From IMG/VR virus record IMGVR_UViG_3300025168_000802, positions 1 to 21,452 of that record: a stretch of 21,452 bases of DNA, one strand, 5' to 3'. The position numbers and the translations under genes are program-made. The notes beneath the pieces were generated by a model, which ran no database searches, was not told where the DNA came from, and saw only the letters and a program-made list of their open reading frames with translations. How positions within the stretch are numbered: the first letter of the stretch is position 1; each line of letters starts with the position of its first letter. The stretch is from a virus. Of the stretch, positions 1-5,549 are shown piece after piece.

Positions 1-1
1 T

Positions 2-196
2 CTTTTAGATGTTAGACAGCTTGAATCTACTAAATCTGTAGGAGTTTGGAAAAGAAATAAAAAAGATGGAGAGGAGTTCTGGTCAGTTAGCATTAGCGAT
101 TACTCTACAACTTCTGAAAGTCAAGATAATCAAAACAATCAAGATTTAGATAATACAACTATAAGCGAAGATTTAGAAGATGAAATACCCTTTTAA
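2..196 (+). CDS. 3' end of an SSB-like protein with acidic DEIPF tail (5'-truncated)
   Basis: An open frame runs in from the window edge and stops at TAA 194-196, giving 64 visible residues. A short conserved-looking stretch (VGVWKRNKKDGEEFWSVSI) is followed by a low-complexity Gln/Asn/Asp linker and the acidic terminus EDLEDEIPF. This closely resembles the C-terminal tip of bacterial and phage single-stranded DNA-binding proteins (E. coli SSB ends DDDIPF), which recruits replication and repair partners. The DNA-binding fold lies outside the window, so the family is inferred from the tail alone. Other ssDNA-binding phage proteins with the same tip are possible. The next gene starts inside it and overlaps by 17 bp, so the two are probably cotranscribed. 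Confidence 0.55.
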   Translation, partial: LLDVRQLESTKSVGVWKRNKKDGEEFWSVSISDYSTTSESQDNQNNQDLDNTTISEDLEDEIPF

Positions 197-545
197 ACCT
201 AACTTTAAAACTAAAAAAACTTATAAGTCTAAGCCTAAAAGATTTCTAAGTAAAAAACATTTAGAGCATGTTACAACTTTAGATTGTATTTTGTTTCCTT
301 ATTCATGGTGTAATAGGCGACCAGTACAAGCACATCATTTATTAAAACCTGTGTATTCAGTAAGAGGCATGGGAATGAGAGCTTCAGACAAAGATGTTAT
401 TCCTTTGTGTTATGAATGCCATACTAAATTGCACGCATATGGTAACGAATTAAAATTTTTTAAATTAATTACAGATAATGAAAATATAGGAAAAGAAAAG
501 TGCAAAGAGATATGGGAGGGCAGTCCATATTATGAAAAGATATGA
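180..545 (+). CDS. HNH-type endonuclease (DUF968-like)
   Basis: This 121-residue protein has a very basic N-terminus (residues 1-26) followed by an HNH/zinc-finger core. Visible elements are C36 and C44, the AHH motif at 51-53, a glycine/arginine loop (GMGMRASD, 63-70), then CYEC at 77-80 and H81-x3-H85. The cysteine pairs probably hold a structural zinc, and the AHH plus H81/H85 supply the beta-beta-alpha-metal catalytic site. The spacing resembles the DUF968 group of phage HNH proteins, thought to act in recombination or DNA processing. Its place just after an SSB-like gene fits a recombination role. It overlaps its neighbours by 17 and 14 bp. The exact substrate cannot be read from the sequence. 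Confidence 0.75.
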   Translation: MKYPFKPNFKTKKTYKSKPKRFLSKKHLEHVTTLDCILFPYSWCNRRPVQAHHLLKPVYSVRGMGMRASDKDVIPLCYECHTKLHAYGNELKFFKLITDNENIGKEKCKEIWEGSPYYEKI

Positions 546-1143
546 TTTATTTAGAGGCTATGAAAAAACATATATTAACCAAGAAGTAAAAATTTTTTGT
601 AATAATTTGTTAGATAATAAAGAATATAAAGGTTTATTTCCTAGAATTAATAAAGAAATAGAAAATTATATAAAAAAAACTGGCGACCAAATAAAACGTA
701 TAAGCAATGTCAAAGCAACTATCACGGATTGGCAAACACATACAAAAGATGGAAACTTTATGGCTATAGCTATGTTAGCTCAAGATATGTGCTATGACGC
801 TATGAAAGTTAAATATCCTATAGATATAGGTGATGTTTGGGGAGCTTTATATAAAGACAAAGATTTTACTGCACCTCATTCCCACAAGCCTTCTATGTGG
901 AGTTTTATATATTATATCAAGAGTAATGATGCGCCATTAATTGTTCATGATGCTATTAACAATTCAGATGGCTTGCCAATAGACTTGCCTATATTTCCAA
1001 AAGAAGGAGATATGTTTATTTTTTCTTCTGCTATTCGTCATAGTGTCCCACCAATATATAATGAAAAAGAGAGAATTATAGTAGCAGGAAATTTTTGGTA
1101 CAATTTTAAAAAACAATTAAAAAACTATGAAAGGAAGAAATAA
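532..1143 (+). CDS. 2OG-Fe(II) oxygenase-like protein (PF13759-type)
   Basis: This 203-residue protein has a C-terminal half that reads as a double-stranded beta-helix oxygenase. It shows PHSHKPSMWSFIYYI (115-129), a turn ending in a small acidic segment (LIVHD, 136-140), then EGDMFIFSSAIRH (158-170) and ERIIVAGNFWY (180-190). The order H-x-H ... GD-x3-F-x5-H ... R resembles the putative 2OG-Fe(II) oxygenase family PF13759. H118 (or H116), H170 and R181 are the likely iron and 2-oxoglutarate ligands. A textbook HxD is not present, so the carboxylate ligand is uncertain. The N-terminal 60 residues are helical and not recognised. The substrate is unknown: protein, nucleotide or small molecule are all open. 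The start overlaps the HNH gene. Confidence 0.7.
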   Translation: MKRYDLFRGYEKTYINQEVKIFCNNLLDNKEYKGLFPRINKEIENYIKKTGDQIKRISNVKATITDWQTHTKDGNFMAIAMLAQDMCYDAMKVKYPIDIGDVWGALYKDKDFTAPHSHKPSMWSFIYYIKSNDAPLIVHDAINNSDGLPIDLPIFPKEGDMFIFSSAIRHSVPPIYNEKERIIVAGNFWYNFKKQLKNYERKK

Positions 1144-1352
1144 TGAATGATTCACAAATAAAAAAAGTTTCAAAACACTTAAAAGAAAAAAACAAAATTA
1201 CTTCTTGGGAGGCTATAGAAAAATATAGATGTACTAGATTGTCAGCAATAATATATATATTGAGGAAAGATGGTTGGGATATTACAACCAATAATAAATT
1301 TAATAAAACTACTAAAACAAATTTTGCAGAATATGTATTGGAGAGCAATTAA
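1143..1352 (+). CDS. Small helix-turn-helix protein (HTH_39-like)
   Basis: This 69-residue basic protein shows a compact winged-helix-like pattern: ITSWEAIEKYRCTRLSAIIYILRKDGWDI (residues 19-47). It strongly resembles the small phage HTH domain PF14090, with its usual 'T-S-x-E-A ... TRLSA-I--LRK-GW-I' pattern. A recognition helix lies around RLSAIIYILRK and a short wing around GWDI. It is probably DNA-binding and may regulate transcription or assist replication. Its start overlaps the upstream oxygenase gene by 1 bp (TAATG) and its stop abuts the next ATG at 1353, so it sits within one operon. No other function can be supported. Confidence 0.65.
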   Translation: MNDSQIKKVSKHLKEKNKITSWEAIEKYRCTRLSAIIYILRKDGWDITTNNKFNKTTKTNFAEYVLESN

Positions 1353-1784
1353 ATGACTGATGCAGTAATAAAAGGAACGTATTCAGACTTTAAACTTATA
1401 AAAACAAGGAATGTTGTTCAAATGATTATAGAAGTTCCTATTGAACAAGCTAATCAAATTACAACAAAGTTTGGTATGCCACAGCCTAATGAAGAAAAAT
1501 GGGTAGCAGTTGCTTTAATAAAAACAGAGTCCGTACCTATTAATAATGATGCTTCTAGAGCTATTCAACAAGCAGGAGTATTAGGACAAGATGTAGCTTT
1601 TGGAACTTGGCTTTCACAAACCAGAACTGATGTGTCAGTAACCCCTAGAAACATTGCAAGTATACAACAAGCGATAAGAGTTATATGTGGTGTAACCTCT
1701 AGAGCAGACTTTAAAAACAATGATAAAGCCTTAGAAACTTGGCAAAAACTCTATAGTGCATACCAATCAGAAAATAAAAGTTAA
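1353..1784 (+). CDS. Conserved phage protein, function unknown
   Basis: This 143-residue protein has the pattern 'GTYSDFKLIKTRNVVQMIIEVPIEQA' near its N-terminus and 'AIRVICGVTSRADF ... W-x-LYSAYQ' at its C-terminus. I recognise this combination as recurring in alphaproteobacterial phages near replication and recombination genes, but it has no assigned function that I can name. No catalytic motif, membrane segment or signal peptide is visible. It is the last gene of the first plus-strand block. The 100-bp gap that follows holds the next promoter. The start ATG immediately follows the stop of the HTH gene. Confidence 0.6.
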   Translation: MTDAVIKGTYSDFKLIKTRNVVQMIIEVPIEQANQITTKFGMPQPNEEKWVAVALIKTESVPINNDASRAIQQAGVLGQDVAFGTWLSQTRTDVSVTPRNIASIQQAIRVICGVTSRADFKNNDKALETWQKLYSAYQSENKS

Positions 1785-1812
1785 TTTTTTTTAATTATTT
1801 TGTTTATTTTAG

Positions 1813-1840
1813 TTGACATATGTATATTAATGTTTATATT
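1813..1840 (+). promoter_or_regulatory. Sigma70-like promoter P1
   Basis: A perfect -35 TTGACA (1813-1818) is followed after 16 bp by a -10 TATATT (1835-1840). It lies in the only long gap of this stretch, 45 bp before the ATG at 1885, after the RBS-like TAAAGGA (1871-1877). The same arrangement recurs at 2923-2950, which supports a real regulatory unit rather than chance in AT-rich DNA. Confidence 0.72.
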
Positions 1841-1850
1841 AGTATACATA
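1819..1850. promoter_or_regulatory. Operator-like inverted repeat in P1
   Basis: TATGTATA (1819-1826) is the exact reverse complement of TATACATA (1843-1850). A second, overlapping arrangement is ATGTTTA-N6-TATACAT (1830-1849, one mismatch), whose half-sites flank and enter the -10 box. The same right half-site (TATACATAAGTT) is repeated at the second promoter. A bound dimeric repressor would block RNA polymerase. The Cro/CI-type protein encoded at 4080 is an obvious but unproven candidate. Confidence 0.5.
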
Positions 1851-1884
1851 AGTTAATTATAACAATAAAATAAAGGATAAGAAA

Positions 1885-2247
1885 ATGACAAACTTTGATA
1901 AACTAGATGCTCATGATTTAAAGCAAAAATTGTATATAGTAAAAAGAATAAAAAAATCTTACACAGCTAATTGGGAGATTCAAGAAATTAATAATCAAGA
2001 CAAATTAATAGAAGAGTTTGATTCAACAGCTATTAGTGATAATTTTTCTTTAGATTTTTCAAGGTTATTTACAAATAAAAAACAAGCAAAATCATTTCAA
2101 AAATTACTGAATAAGAGTTTTAGTTTTCAACTCACAGATAATCAATTAAGATGGGGCATACAAAATTATGGTTATAATAAAAAAGAAAATTGTTATCAAT
2201 GTATTACTTCACATTATAGTCTAAGTTTAGTTGGGAGTACGATATGA
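1885..2247 (+). CDS. Hypothetical protein, first gene of promoter P1
   Basis: This 120-residue protein has no family I recognise. It is rich in Lys, Asn, Gln and aromatic residues, with mixed alpha/beta character and no hydrophobic membrane segment. The C-terminus (YGYNKKENCYQCITSHYSLSL) contains a C-x2-C pair at Cys 105 and 108 (approximate), too little to call a zinc site. The start is well supported: RBS-like TAAAGGA lies 7 bp upstream and the promoter 45 bp upstream. It overlaps the following lipoprotein gene by 4 bp (ATGA), so the two are translationally coupled. Confidence 0.6.
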   Translation: MTNFDKLDAHDLKQKLYIVKRIKKSYTANWEIQEINNQDKLIEEFDSTAISDNFSLDFSRLFTNKKQAKSFQKLLNKSFSFQLTDNQLRWGIQNYGYNKKENCYQCITSHYSLSLVGSTI

Positions 2248-2498
2248 GAAAAACTATTATAATTATAAGTTTAATCGCTCTAGGAGGTTGCACTACTGCA
2301 TGGAAACCTATTGTAGATGTAAGAGTAAGCGAAGAGCCTAGAGAATTAACTAGGGACATTTTAGAATGTAGAGAATTGACTGCTGAAATAGTTGGCAGTA
2401 AGTTTAGTTGTTGGGATAAACCTTATTGGCAATGCGATAAAGAGTCTGCACCCATTAGACAATGCCTAATAAATCGTGGACATAGTGTATTAAATTAA
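2244..2498 (+). CDS. Small phage-encoded lipoprotein
   Basis: This 84-residue protein starts with a textbook lipoprotein signal: MRK, a hydrophobic run IIIISLIAL, then the lipobox LGGC with the acylated cysteine at residue 16. The mature part reads WKP-x-VD ... DILECRELT ... C ... C ... IRQCLINRGHSVLN. This resembles small bacterial and phage lipoproteins that end in 'C-x3-RGY-x-VL' and carry a 'D-L-x-EC' element. It would be anchored in a periplasm-facing membrane leaflet. Because it sits in an early-type operon away from the lysis genes, a role at the host envelope such as superinfection exclusion is plausible, but this is inference. A spanin role is less likely given the location. Confidence 0.7.
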   Translation: MRKTIIIISLIALGGCTTAWKPIVDVRVSEEPRELTRDILECRELTAEIVGSKFSCWDKPYWQCDKESAPIRQCLINRGHSVLN

Positions 2499-2507
2499 GG
2501 AAGTATA

Positions 2508-2693
2508 ATGAAATATATATTAAATGAAGAAGAAATAATATCTTTAAATAACATTGTAGGAAGTTTAATGATTTCACAATTTAATAACCAAGATGACTAT
2601 AGAGATTGTATAACTAATATTATAACAGAATTTTTTAAGCCTAATTTAGAGGAAAGAAAAACTGTACCAATAGAACTAATGAAAGGACATTAG
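2508..2693 (+). CDS. Small hypothetical protein
   Basis: This 61-residue, mostly helical and mildly acidic protein has no motif I recognise. It has a plausible ribosome-binding site (AAGGAAG at 2499-2505) just upstream and directly abuts the next gene, whose ATG follows its TAG stop. The tight spacing and consistent operon position support it as a real gene. No signal peptide or membrane segment is visible. Confidence 0.55.
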   Translation: MKYILNEEEIISLNNIVGSLMISQFNNQDDYRDCITNIITEFFKPNLEERKTVPIELMKGH

Positions 2694-2903
2694 ATGACTA
2701 AAATAAAAGCTATTGTAGAAGAAATAATTATAGAAAACGAAGTGTCAATGAATGAAAAGGACAACAGAACATGGGAAAGAAGAATAGATAACTGTATTAA
2801 ATCTAGAGATGATGCTGAAGATGAAGATATTAAAAAGATATGGGACAGAACTTTGAAGTCTATTTTGAAGTTAGCAAAGAGAAAAACAACTTTAATAAAT
2901 TAA
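2694..2903 (+). CDS. Small charged hypothetical protein
   Basis: This 69-residue protein is very rich in Lys, Glu, Asp and Arg and probably forms two long helices. Nothing identifies a family. It begins immediately after the stop of the preceding gene, with AAGGA about 6 bp upstream of its ATG, and ends the P1 transcription unit. The following 92 bp contain the second promoter. Confidence 0.55.
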   Translation: MTKIKAIVEEIIIENEVSMNEKDNRTWERRIDNCIKSRDDAEDEDIKKIWDRTLKSILKLAKRKTTLIN

Positions 2904-2922
2904 AAAAAAATCCTTTTTATTG

Positions 2923-2950
2923 TTGACAAGTGTTTATTAATGTATATAAT
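2923..2950 (+). promoter_or_regulatory. Sigma70-like promoter P2
   Basis: Consensus TTGACA (2923-2928) and TATAAT (2945-2950) are separated by 16 bp, matching P1 in both boxes and spacing. The -10 is a perfect consensus, so P2 should be intrinsically stronger than P1. It drives the gene at 2996, whose RBS-like TAAAGGA lies at 2981-2987. Confidence 0.78.
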
Positions 2951-2959
2951 AGTATACAT
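2940..2959. promoter_or_regulatory. Operator-like palindrome over the P2 -10 box
   Basis: ATGTATA (2940-2946) and TATACAT (2953-2959) form a perfect 7-bp inverted repeat with a 6-bp spacer that includes most of the -10 hexamer. P1 has the same element with one mismatch. Dyad symmetry over a -10 box is typical of a repressor operator. Confidence 0.55.
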
Positions 2960-2995
2960 AAGTTGATAATAATAACTAAATAAAGGATTAAAAAA

Positions 2996-3175
2996 ATGAC
3001 AAATACTACTTACAAAACAGAAGAACCATCATACACAGATGTTATTTATGAAAGACTTGAAAAGAAAGCAAGACAAGTTGTTAGATTAGAAAAAGAAATT
3101 AAAGACAAAGAAGACGAAATAAAAATGATGCAACATAAAATAGACTTTATGAAAAACGCAATGGGTATTAAATAA
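2996..3175 (+). CDS. Small coiled-coil protein (59 residues)
   Basis: This short frame runs from ATG at 2996 to TAA at 3173-3175. It follows a consensus promoter and an RBS-like TAAAGGA 8 bp upstream. After about 14 residues it becomes a nearly continuous charged helix (VIYERLEKKARQVVRLEKEI, then DKEDEIKMMQHKIDFMKN) with heptad-like spacing of hydrophobics, so a coiled-coil dimer is likely. The stop overlaps the next start by one base (TAATG). The function is unknown. The first residues MTNTTY resemble the MTNFD start behind P1 because the promoter-leader repeat extends into the coding region. Confidence 0.7.
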   Translation: MTNTTYKTEEPSYTDVIYERLEKKARQVVRLEKEIKDKEDEIKMMQHKIDFMKNAMGIK

Positions 3176-3534
3176 TGATAAATATTCAAGCAGGAAAAGT
3201 TGTTACGATATATCCAGACAATAAAACTTATTATAGAACCAGAACAGTTACTAATGAAGGTCTAACTATAAAAATAATAAATCATTTTCTTAAAAATTCT
3301 GGATATAGATTGTATCATATAACTAATAGACAAGGAGGTATTTCATCTACTCCTTATCAGTTGCTACCCGTAAATAAAAATTATAAGTGTTTAAAAAAGA
3401 AAAAATATTTTGATACTCTTATTATAACACAATATGGAAATTGGAACAAAAATAACTACACCTCTTACACTATTGATTGGTGGAATAAAGAAATAAATAA
3501 AAAACTTAAATATGCTAAGAGGTTAAATACATGA
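3175..3534 (+). CDS. Basic hypothetical protein
   Basis: This 119-residue protein is strongly basic and rich in Tyr, Asn and Lys. It is predicted to be mainly beta in the first half (AGKVVTIYPDNKTYYRTRTVTNEG) with a lysine-rich tail. No known domain is recognisable. The charge suggests nucleic-acid contact but this is weak. It overlaps the coiled-coil gene upstream by 1 bp and the following gene by 4 bp (ATGA), which supports it as part of the P2 operon. Confidence 0.5.
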   Translation: MINIQAGKVVTIYPDNKTYYRTRTVTNEGLTIKIINHFLKNSGYRLYHITNRQGGISSTPYQLLPVNKNYKCLKKKKYFDTLIITQYGNWNKNNYTSYTIDWWNKEINKKLKYAKRLNT

Positions 3535-4025
3535 ATTTATTTTATTTAGACCAAAATCCAAAAAAATGTGCCGAGTACCATTGCGATAAGCATGTATGTA
3601 AAATGATTGTTGAAACAGCGCAAATGCTATCAACTGCTCATCATACTAATAAGAATGTTAGTTTTGCTATAATTAATAAACTCTATAAACCTGCATACAC
3701 TCACCACCCTAGCACAAAATGGATTGGACACACTAAAGGCAATTATGAATATGCTTATGAGTTATTTGAAAATTTATTAGAACAATATACTTATAGATAT
3801 AAAAAAACACATGCTTGCGAAAGACTTTTAAGTCCATTAAGAATTAAACCTAGATTTATTGATATAGGTGGATTTTATGACCCTCCTCAATGTATGCCAG
3901 ATAAATATAAAACTACTAGAACCTCTGATGACTTTACAGTTATTGCTTATAGAAATTATTACATGGGCGACAAAAAAAGATTTGCTAAATGGAATCACAG
4001 CATTTCTCCTTTTTGGTTTAAATAA
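3531..4025 (+). CDS. Conserved phage 'CDKH' protein, function unknown
   Basis: This 164-residue protein carries a set of motifs I recognise from many unrelated phages and large viruses but cannot assign to a reaction. They are an N-terminal FYLDQNPKKCA, CDKHVCKM (18-25), ETAQMLSTAHH (28-38), a THHPSTKW element (57-64), PPQCMPDKYK (118-127) and AYRNYY...AKW (139-154). The conserved His, Cys, Asp and Lys clusters suggest a metal-dependent or catalytic protein, possibly acting on DNA or nucleotides. Members are usually near this length, so the gene looks intact. It is the last gene before the third promoter. Confidence 0.7.
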   Translation: MNLFYLDQNPKKCAEYHCDKHVCKMIVETAQMLSTAHHTNKNVSFAIINKLYKPAYTHHPSTKWIGHTKGNYEYAYELFENLLEQYTYRYKKTHACERLLSPLRIKPRFIDIGGFYDPPQCMPDKYKTTRTSDDFTVIAYRNYYMGDKKRFAKWNHSISPFWFK

Positions 4026-4028
4026 AAG

Positions 4029-4056
4029 TTTACTAATATATATTATTGTATATAAT
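4029..4056 (+). promoter_or_regulatory. Sigma70-like promoter P3
   Basis: TTTACT (4029-4034) and a perfect TATAAT (4051-4056) are separated by the same 16-bp spacing as P1 and P2. A strong AAGGAG Shine-Dalgarno (4065-4070) and the ATG of the HTH gene at 4080 follow. The palindrome seen in P1 and P2 is not fully preserved here, although TGTATATAAT is shared with P2. Confidence 0.58.
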
Positions 4057-4079
4057 CATTTAAAAAGGAGTTAAAAATT

Positions 4080-4295
4080 ATGGAAGAACCAAGAGCTAAA
4101 CACCCTATTCAAACTATAGCTGATTTTAAAATATGGCGAATGGTAGATATGGTTTGGACACAAGATGAATGTGCTAAACACTTAGGATATAAAAGTAGAC
4201 AAAGTGTTGCTAAGTTAGAAACTGGAAGAGCAAAAATAACACCTAGAATTTCTGGATTATTAGAATTACTATCACATAAAAAATTTAATACATGA
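4080..4295 (+). CDS. Cro/CI-type (XRE) HTH transcriptional regulator
   Basis: This 71-residue protein has a single helix-turn-helix domain: TQDECAKHLGYKSRQSVAKLETGRAKITPRISGLLELL (residues 27-64). It matches the lambda-repressor-like pattern 'T-x2-x-x-A-x-x-LG--S-x2-x-V-x-x-E-x-G-R-x-x-P'. The recognition helix is around SRQSVAKLE. There is no C-terminal oligomerisation or autocleavage domain, so it resembles Cro-type or small MT-like regulators. It has its own promoter (P3) and a strong RBS. It is the natural candidate to bind the palindromes at P1 and P2. It overlaps the downstream oxygenase gene by 4 bp (ATGA). Confidence 0.78.
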   Translation: MEEPRAKHPIQTIADFKIWRMVDMVWTQDECAKHLGYKSRQSVAKLETGRAKITPRISGLLELLSHKKFNT

Positions 4296-4864
4296 GCCTA
4301 GCAATACCTCCTATTATGGGAGGCTCTCATGGTGTTGTAAGTGCAGGAGAATTAACTAAATTAGACTGTAAGAAATTAATTAACTTGCATAAGACATCAC
4401 CCCATACAAATGGAAAAGTTCAAACATCATCTAGTGATAATAAAAAAATTGTTTCTATAAGACAAGTTGATGCATGGCGCATACATGAAAATCAATTATG
4501 GGTAGATGAATTATTAGTATCAACAATAAGAACAGTTAATGAAGATGTGTTTCAATACAATCTATCTGGTTTAGTAGAAAGACCACAACTGCTTAGATAC
4601 AATGCAGGTTCAATGGGTTATGATTGGCACACCGATATAGGACAAGGTGATGCTAGAAATAGAAAATTAAGTATGTCTATTATTTTAAATAATGATTATG
4701 AAGGTGGTGAGCTAGAGTTTTTTGGTGATGGAGTAACGAATATTCCTACTCAGAAAGGCGATATAATAGCCTTCAGTAGCTTTATACCCCATAGAGTTAC
4801 TAATATAGTATCTGGTGAGAGATGGGCGATTGTAGCATGGTTCTCTGGACCACAATTTCGCTAA
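4292..4864 (+). CDS. 2OG-Fe(II) oxygenase, PKHD-type hydroxylase
   Basis: This 190-residue protein carries the full set of non-haem iron oxygenase landmarks. LLRYNAGSMGYDWHTDIG (100-117) provides H113 and D115. ELEFFGDG (140-147) forms the core strand. GDIIAFSSFIPHRV (156-169) provides H167, and R177 ten residues later is the expected 2-oxoglutarate salt bridge. This matches the prolyl 4-hydroxylase-like superfamily (PF13640 and PKHD types) common in marine phages. The substrate is unknown; protein prolyl hydroxylation or DNA/nucleotide modification are candidates. The gene is coupled to the HTH regulator by ATGA and is the last plus-strand gene. Its stop overlaps the stop of the converging minus-strand gene. 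Confidence 0.85.
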   Translation: MSLAIPPIMGGSHGVVSAGELTKLDCKKLINLHKTSPHTNGKVQTSSSDNKKIVSIRQVDAWRIHENQLWVDELLVSTIRTVNEDVFQYNLSGLVERPQLLRYNAGSMGYDWHTDIGQGDARNRKLSMSIILNNDYEGGELEFFGDGVTNIPTQKGDIIAFSSFIPHRVTNIVSGERWAIVAWFSGPQFR

Positions 4865-5091
4865 TTATCTTCTGGATTTCTATTAGTTAAACCCATTATA
4901 TTAGACAATCTTTCTATTTCATTCTGACCTTTTTCAGATAACTTCAAATCACCATGCCCATTATCGTCTGCATAACCTTCCGATTGTAAGTTATGTTTAA
5001 TGTTGTCCGAAAGTTCAGCTACATTTTCTGCACCATCTACTCTTACTAATGCAGTTAACCTTTTCATTTGAGTATGACTTAATCTAGGCAT
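4861..5091 (-). CDS. Small hypothetical protein at the end of the late operon
   Basis: This 76-residue helical, charged protein ends in a winged-helix-like segment (LKLSEKGQNEIERLSNIMGL). I know no family for it. A clear RBS (AGGAG) precedes its ATG, and 2 bp separate it from the holin-like gene upstream. It is the last gene of the minus-strand arm. Its TAG stop overlaps the TAA of the converging oxygenase gene. Confidence 0.6.
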   Translation of the reverse strand: MPRLSHTQMKRLTALVRVDGAENVAELSDNIKHNLQSEGYADDNGHGDLKLSEKGQNEIERLSNIMGLTNRNPEDN

Positions 5092-5093
5092 TG

Positions 5094-5549
5094 CTACTCC
5101 TGCTTAGGTTCTACTTTTTGTTTCGGTTGTTGTGGTGGTTTTTTTACTGCACCTATCATACCCATGCCACCTTTAGCTACTCTGTAACCAAATGATGCTG
5201 ATATTGATATATAGATACAATTAGCAAACCAATCTGGTGTGCTTTCATCTAAGAAAACAAAACCTTCTTTTACAGCATCTTGAGTCCACGGCAGGAAACA
5301 ACCTGCTAACACAGCAATAAAGAATATTGTCCACGCTTCATCTTTCCAAGAACCACCCATTTGTTCTGTTAAAGATTTCTCCATATCTAATTCACCAGTT
5401 GCTTGTTTCTCATAAACTGTAGCTTCTGCTTTTGCTTTTGCTACTTTTATTGATGTTAAGGCTTTTTTCTCTTCTACTTTGCCTTTTACCCATGAGCCTG
5501 CAATATCACCAACTGCTCCGAGTAATCCTCCTATTAAAGGTAATGCCAT
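5094..5549 (-). CDS. Three-TM-type holin
   Basis: This 151-residue protein resembles the GTA/phage 'holin of 3TMs' family. It has an N-terminal hydrophobic glycine-rich helix (residues 3-20), a charged helical stretch (21-66), the conserved SWKDE motif (67-71) leading into a membrane segment (72-88), and a final membrane segment (about 107-123) ending FGYRVAKGG. A proline, lysine and glutamine-rich cytoplasmic tail follows (136-151). Holins permeabilise the inner membrane so the endolysin can reach the cell wall. The gene lies next to an M15 peptidase (endolysin), as expected for a lysis cassette, and abuts it with a 1-bp overlap. Confidence 0.72.
   Translation of the reverse strand: MALPLIGGLLGAVGDIAGSWVKGKVEEKKALTSIKVAKAKAEATVYEKQATGELDMEKSLTEQMGGSWKDEAWTIFFIAVLAGCFLPWTQDAVKEGFVFLDESTPDWFANCIYISISASFGYRVAKGGMGMIGAVKKPPQQPKQKVEPKQE

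Larger units (their letters stand above)
1812..1892 (+). repeat. Promoter-leader repeat, copy 1
   Basis: This segment, from the -35 box through the start codon (ATGACAAA), is closely similar to 2922-3003. Both share GTTGACA, TTATTAATGT or a near match, AGTATACATAAGTT, TAAAGGAT and ATGACAAA in the same order, with only a one-base length difference between GTTGACA and the ATG. The similarity ends soon after the start codon, so the whole expression cassette rather than the gene is duplicated. Confidence 0.7.
2922..3003 (+). repeat. Promoter-leader repeat, copy 2
   Basis: This is the second copy of the cassette described at 1812-1892. It covers the -35 box, palindrome, RBS and the ATGACAAA start. 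The genes downstream of the two copies are unrelated, so duplication of a regulatory module is more likely than duplication of a gene. Confidence 0.7.

Noticed and set aside
1106-1348. Minus-strand 80-residue hydrophobic frame
   Set aside because: It is antisense to two supported plus-strand genes; its hydrophobicity is the usual result of reading Lys/Asn-rich coding DNA in reverse.
1785-1812. T-rich stretch after 1784 as a terminator
   Set aside because: There is no GC-containing stem; it is a simple AT-rich run just before P1.
3868-4074. Plus-strand 68-residue frame overlapping the CDKH gene
   Set aside because: It is in another frame of a strongly conserved gene, runs through promoter P3 and has no RBS.
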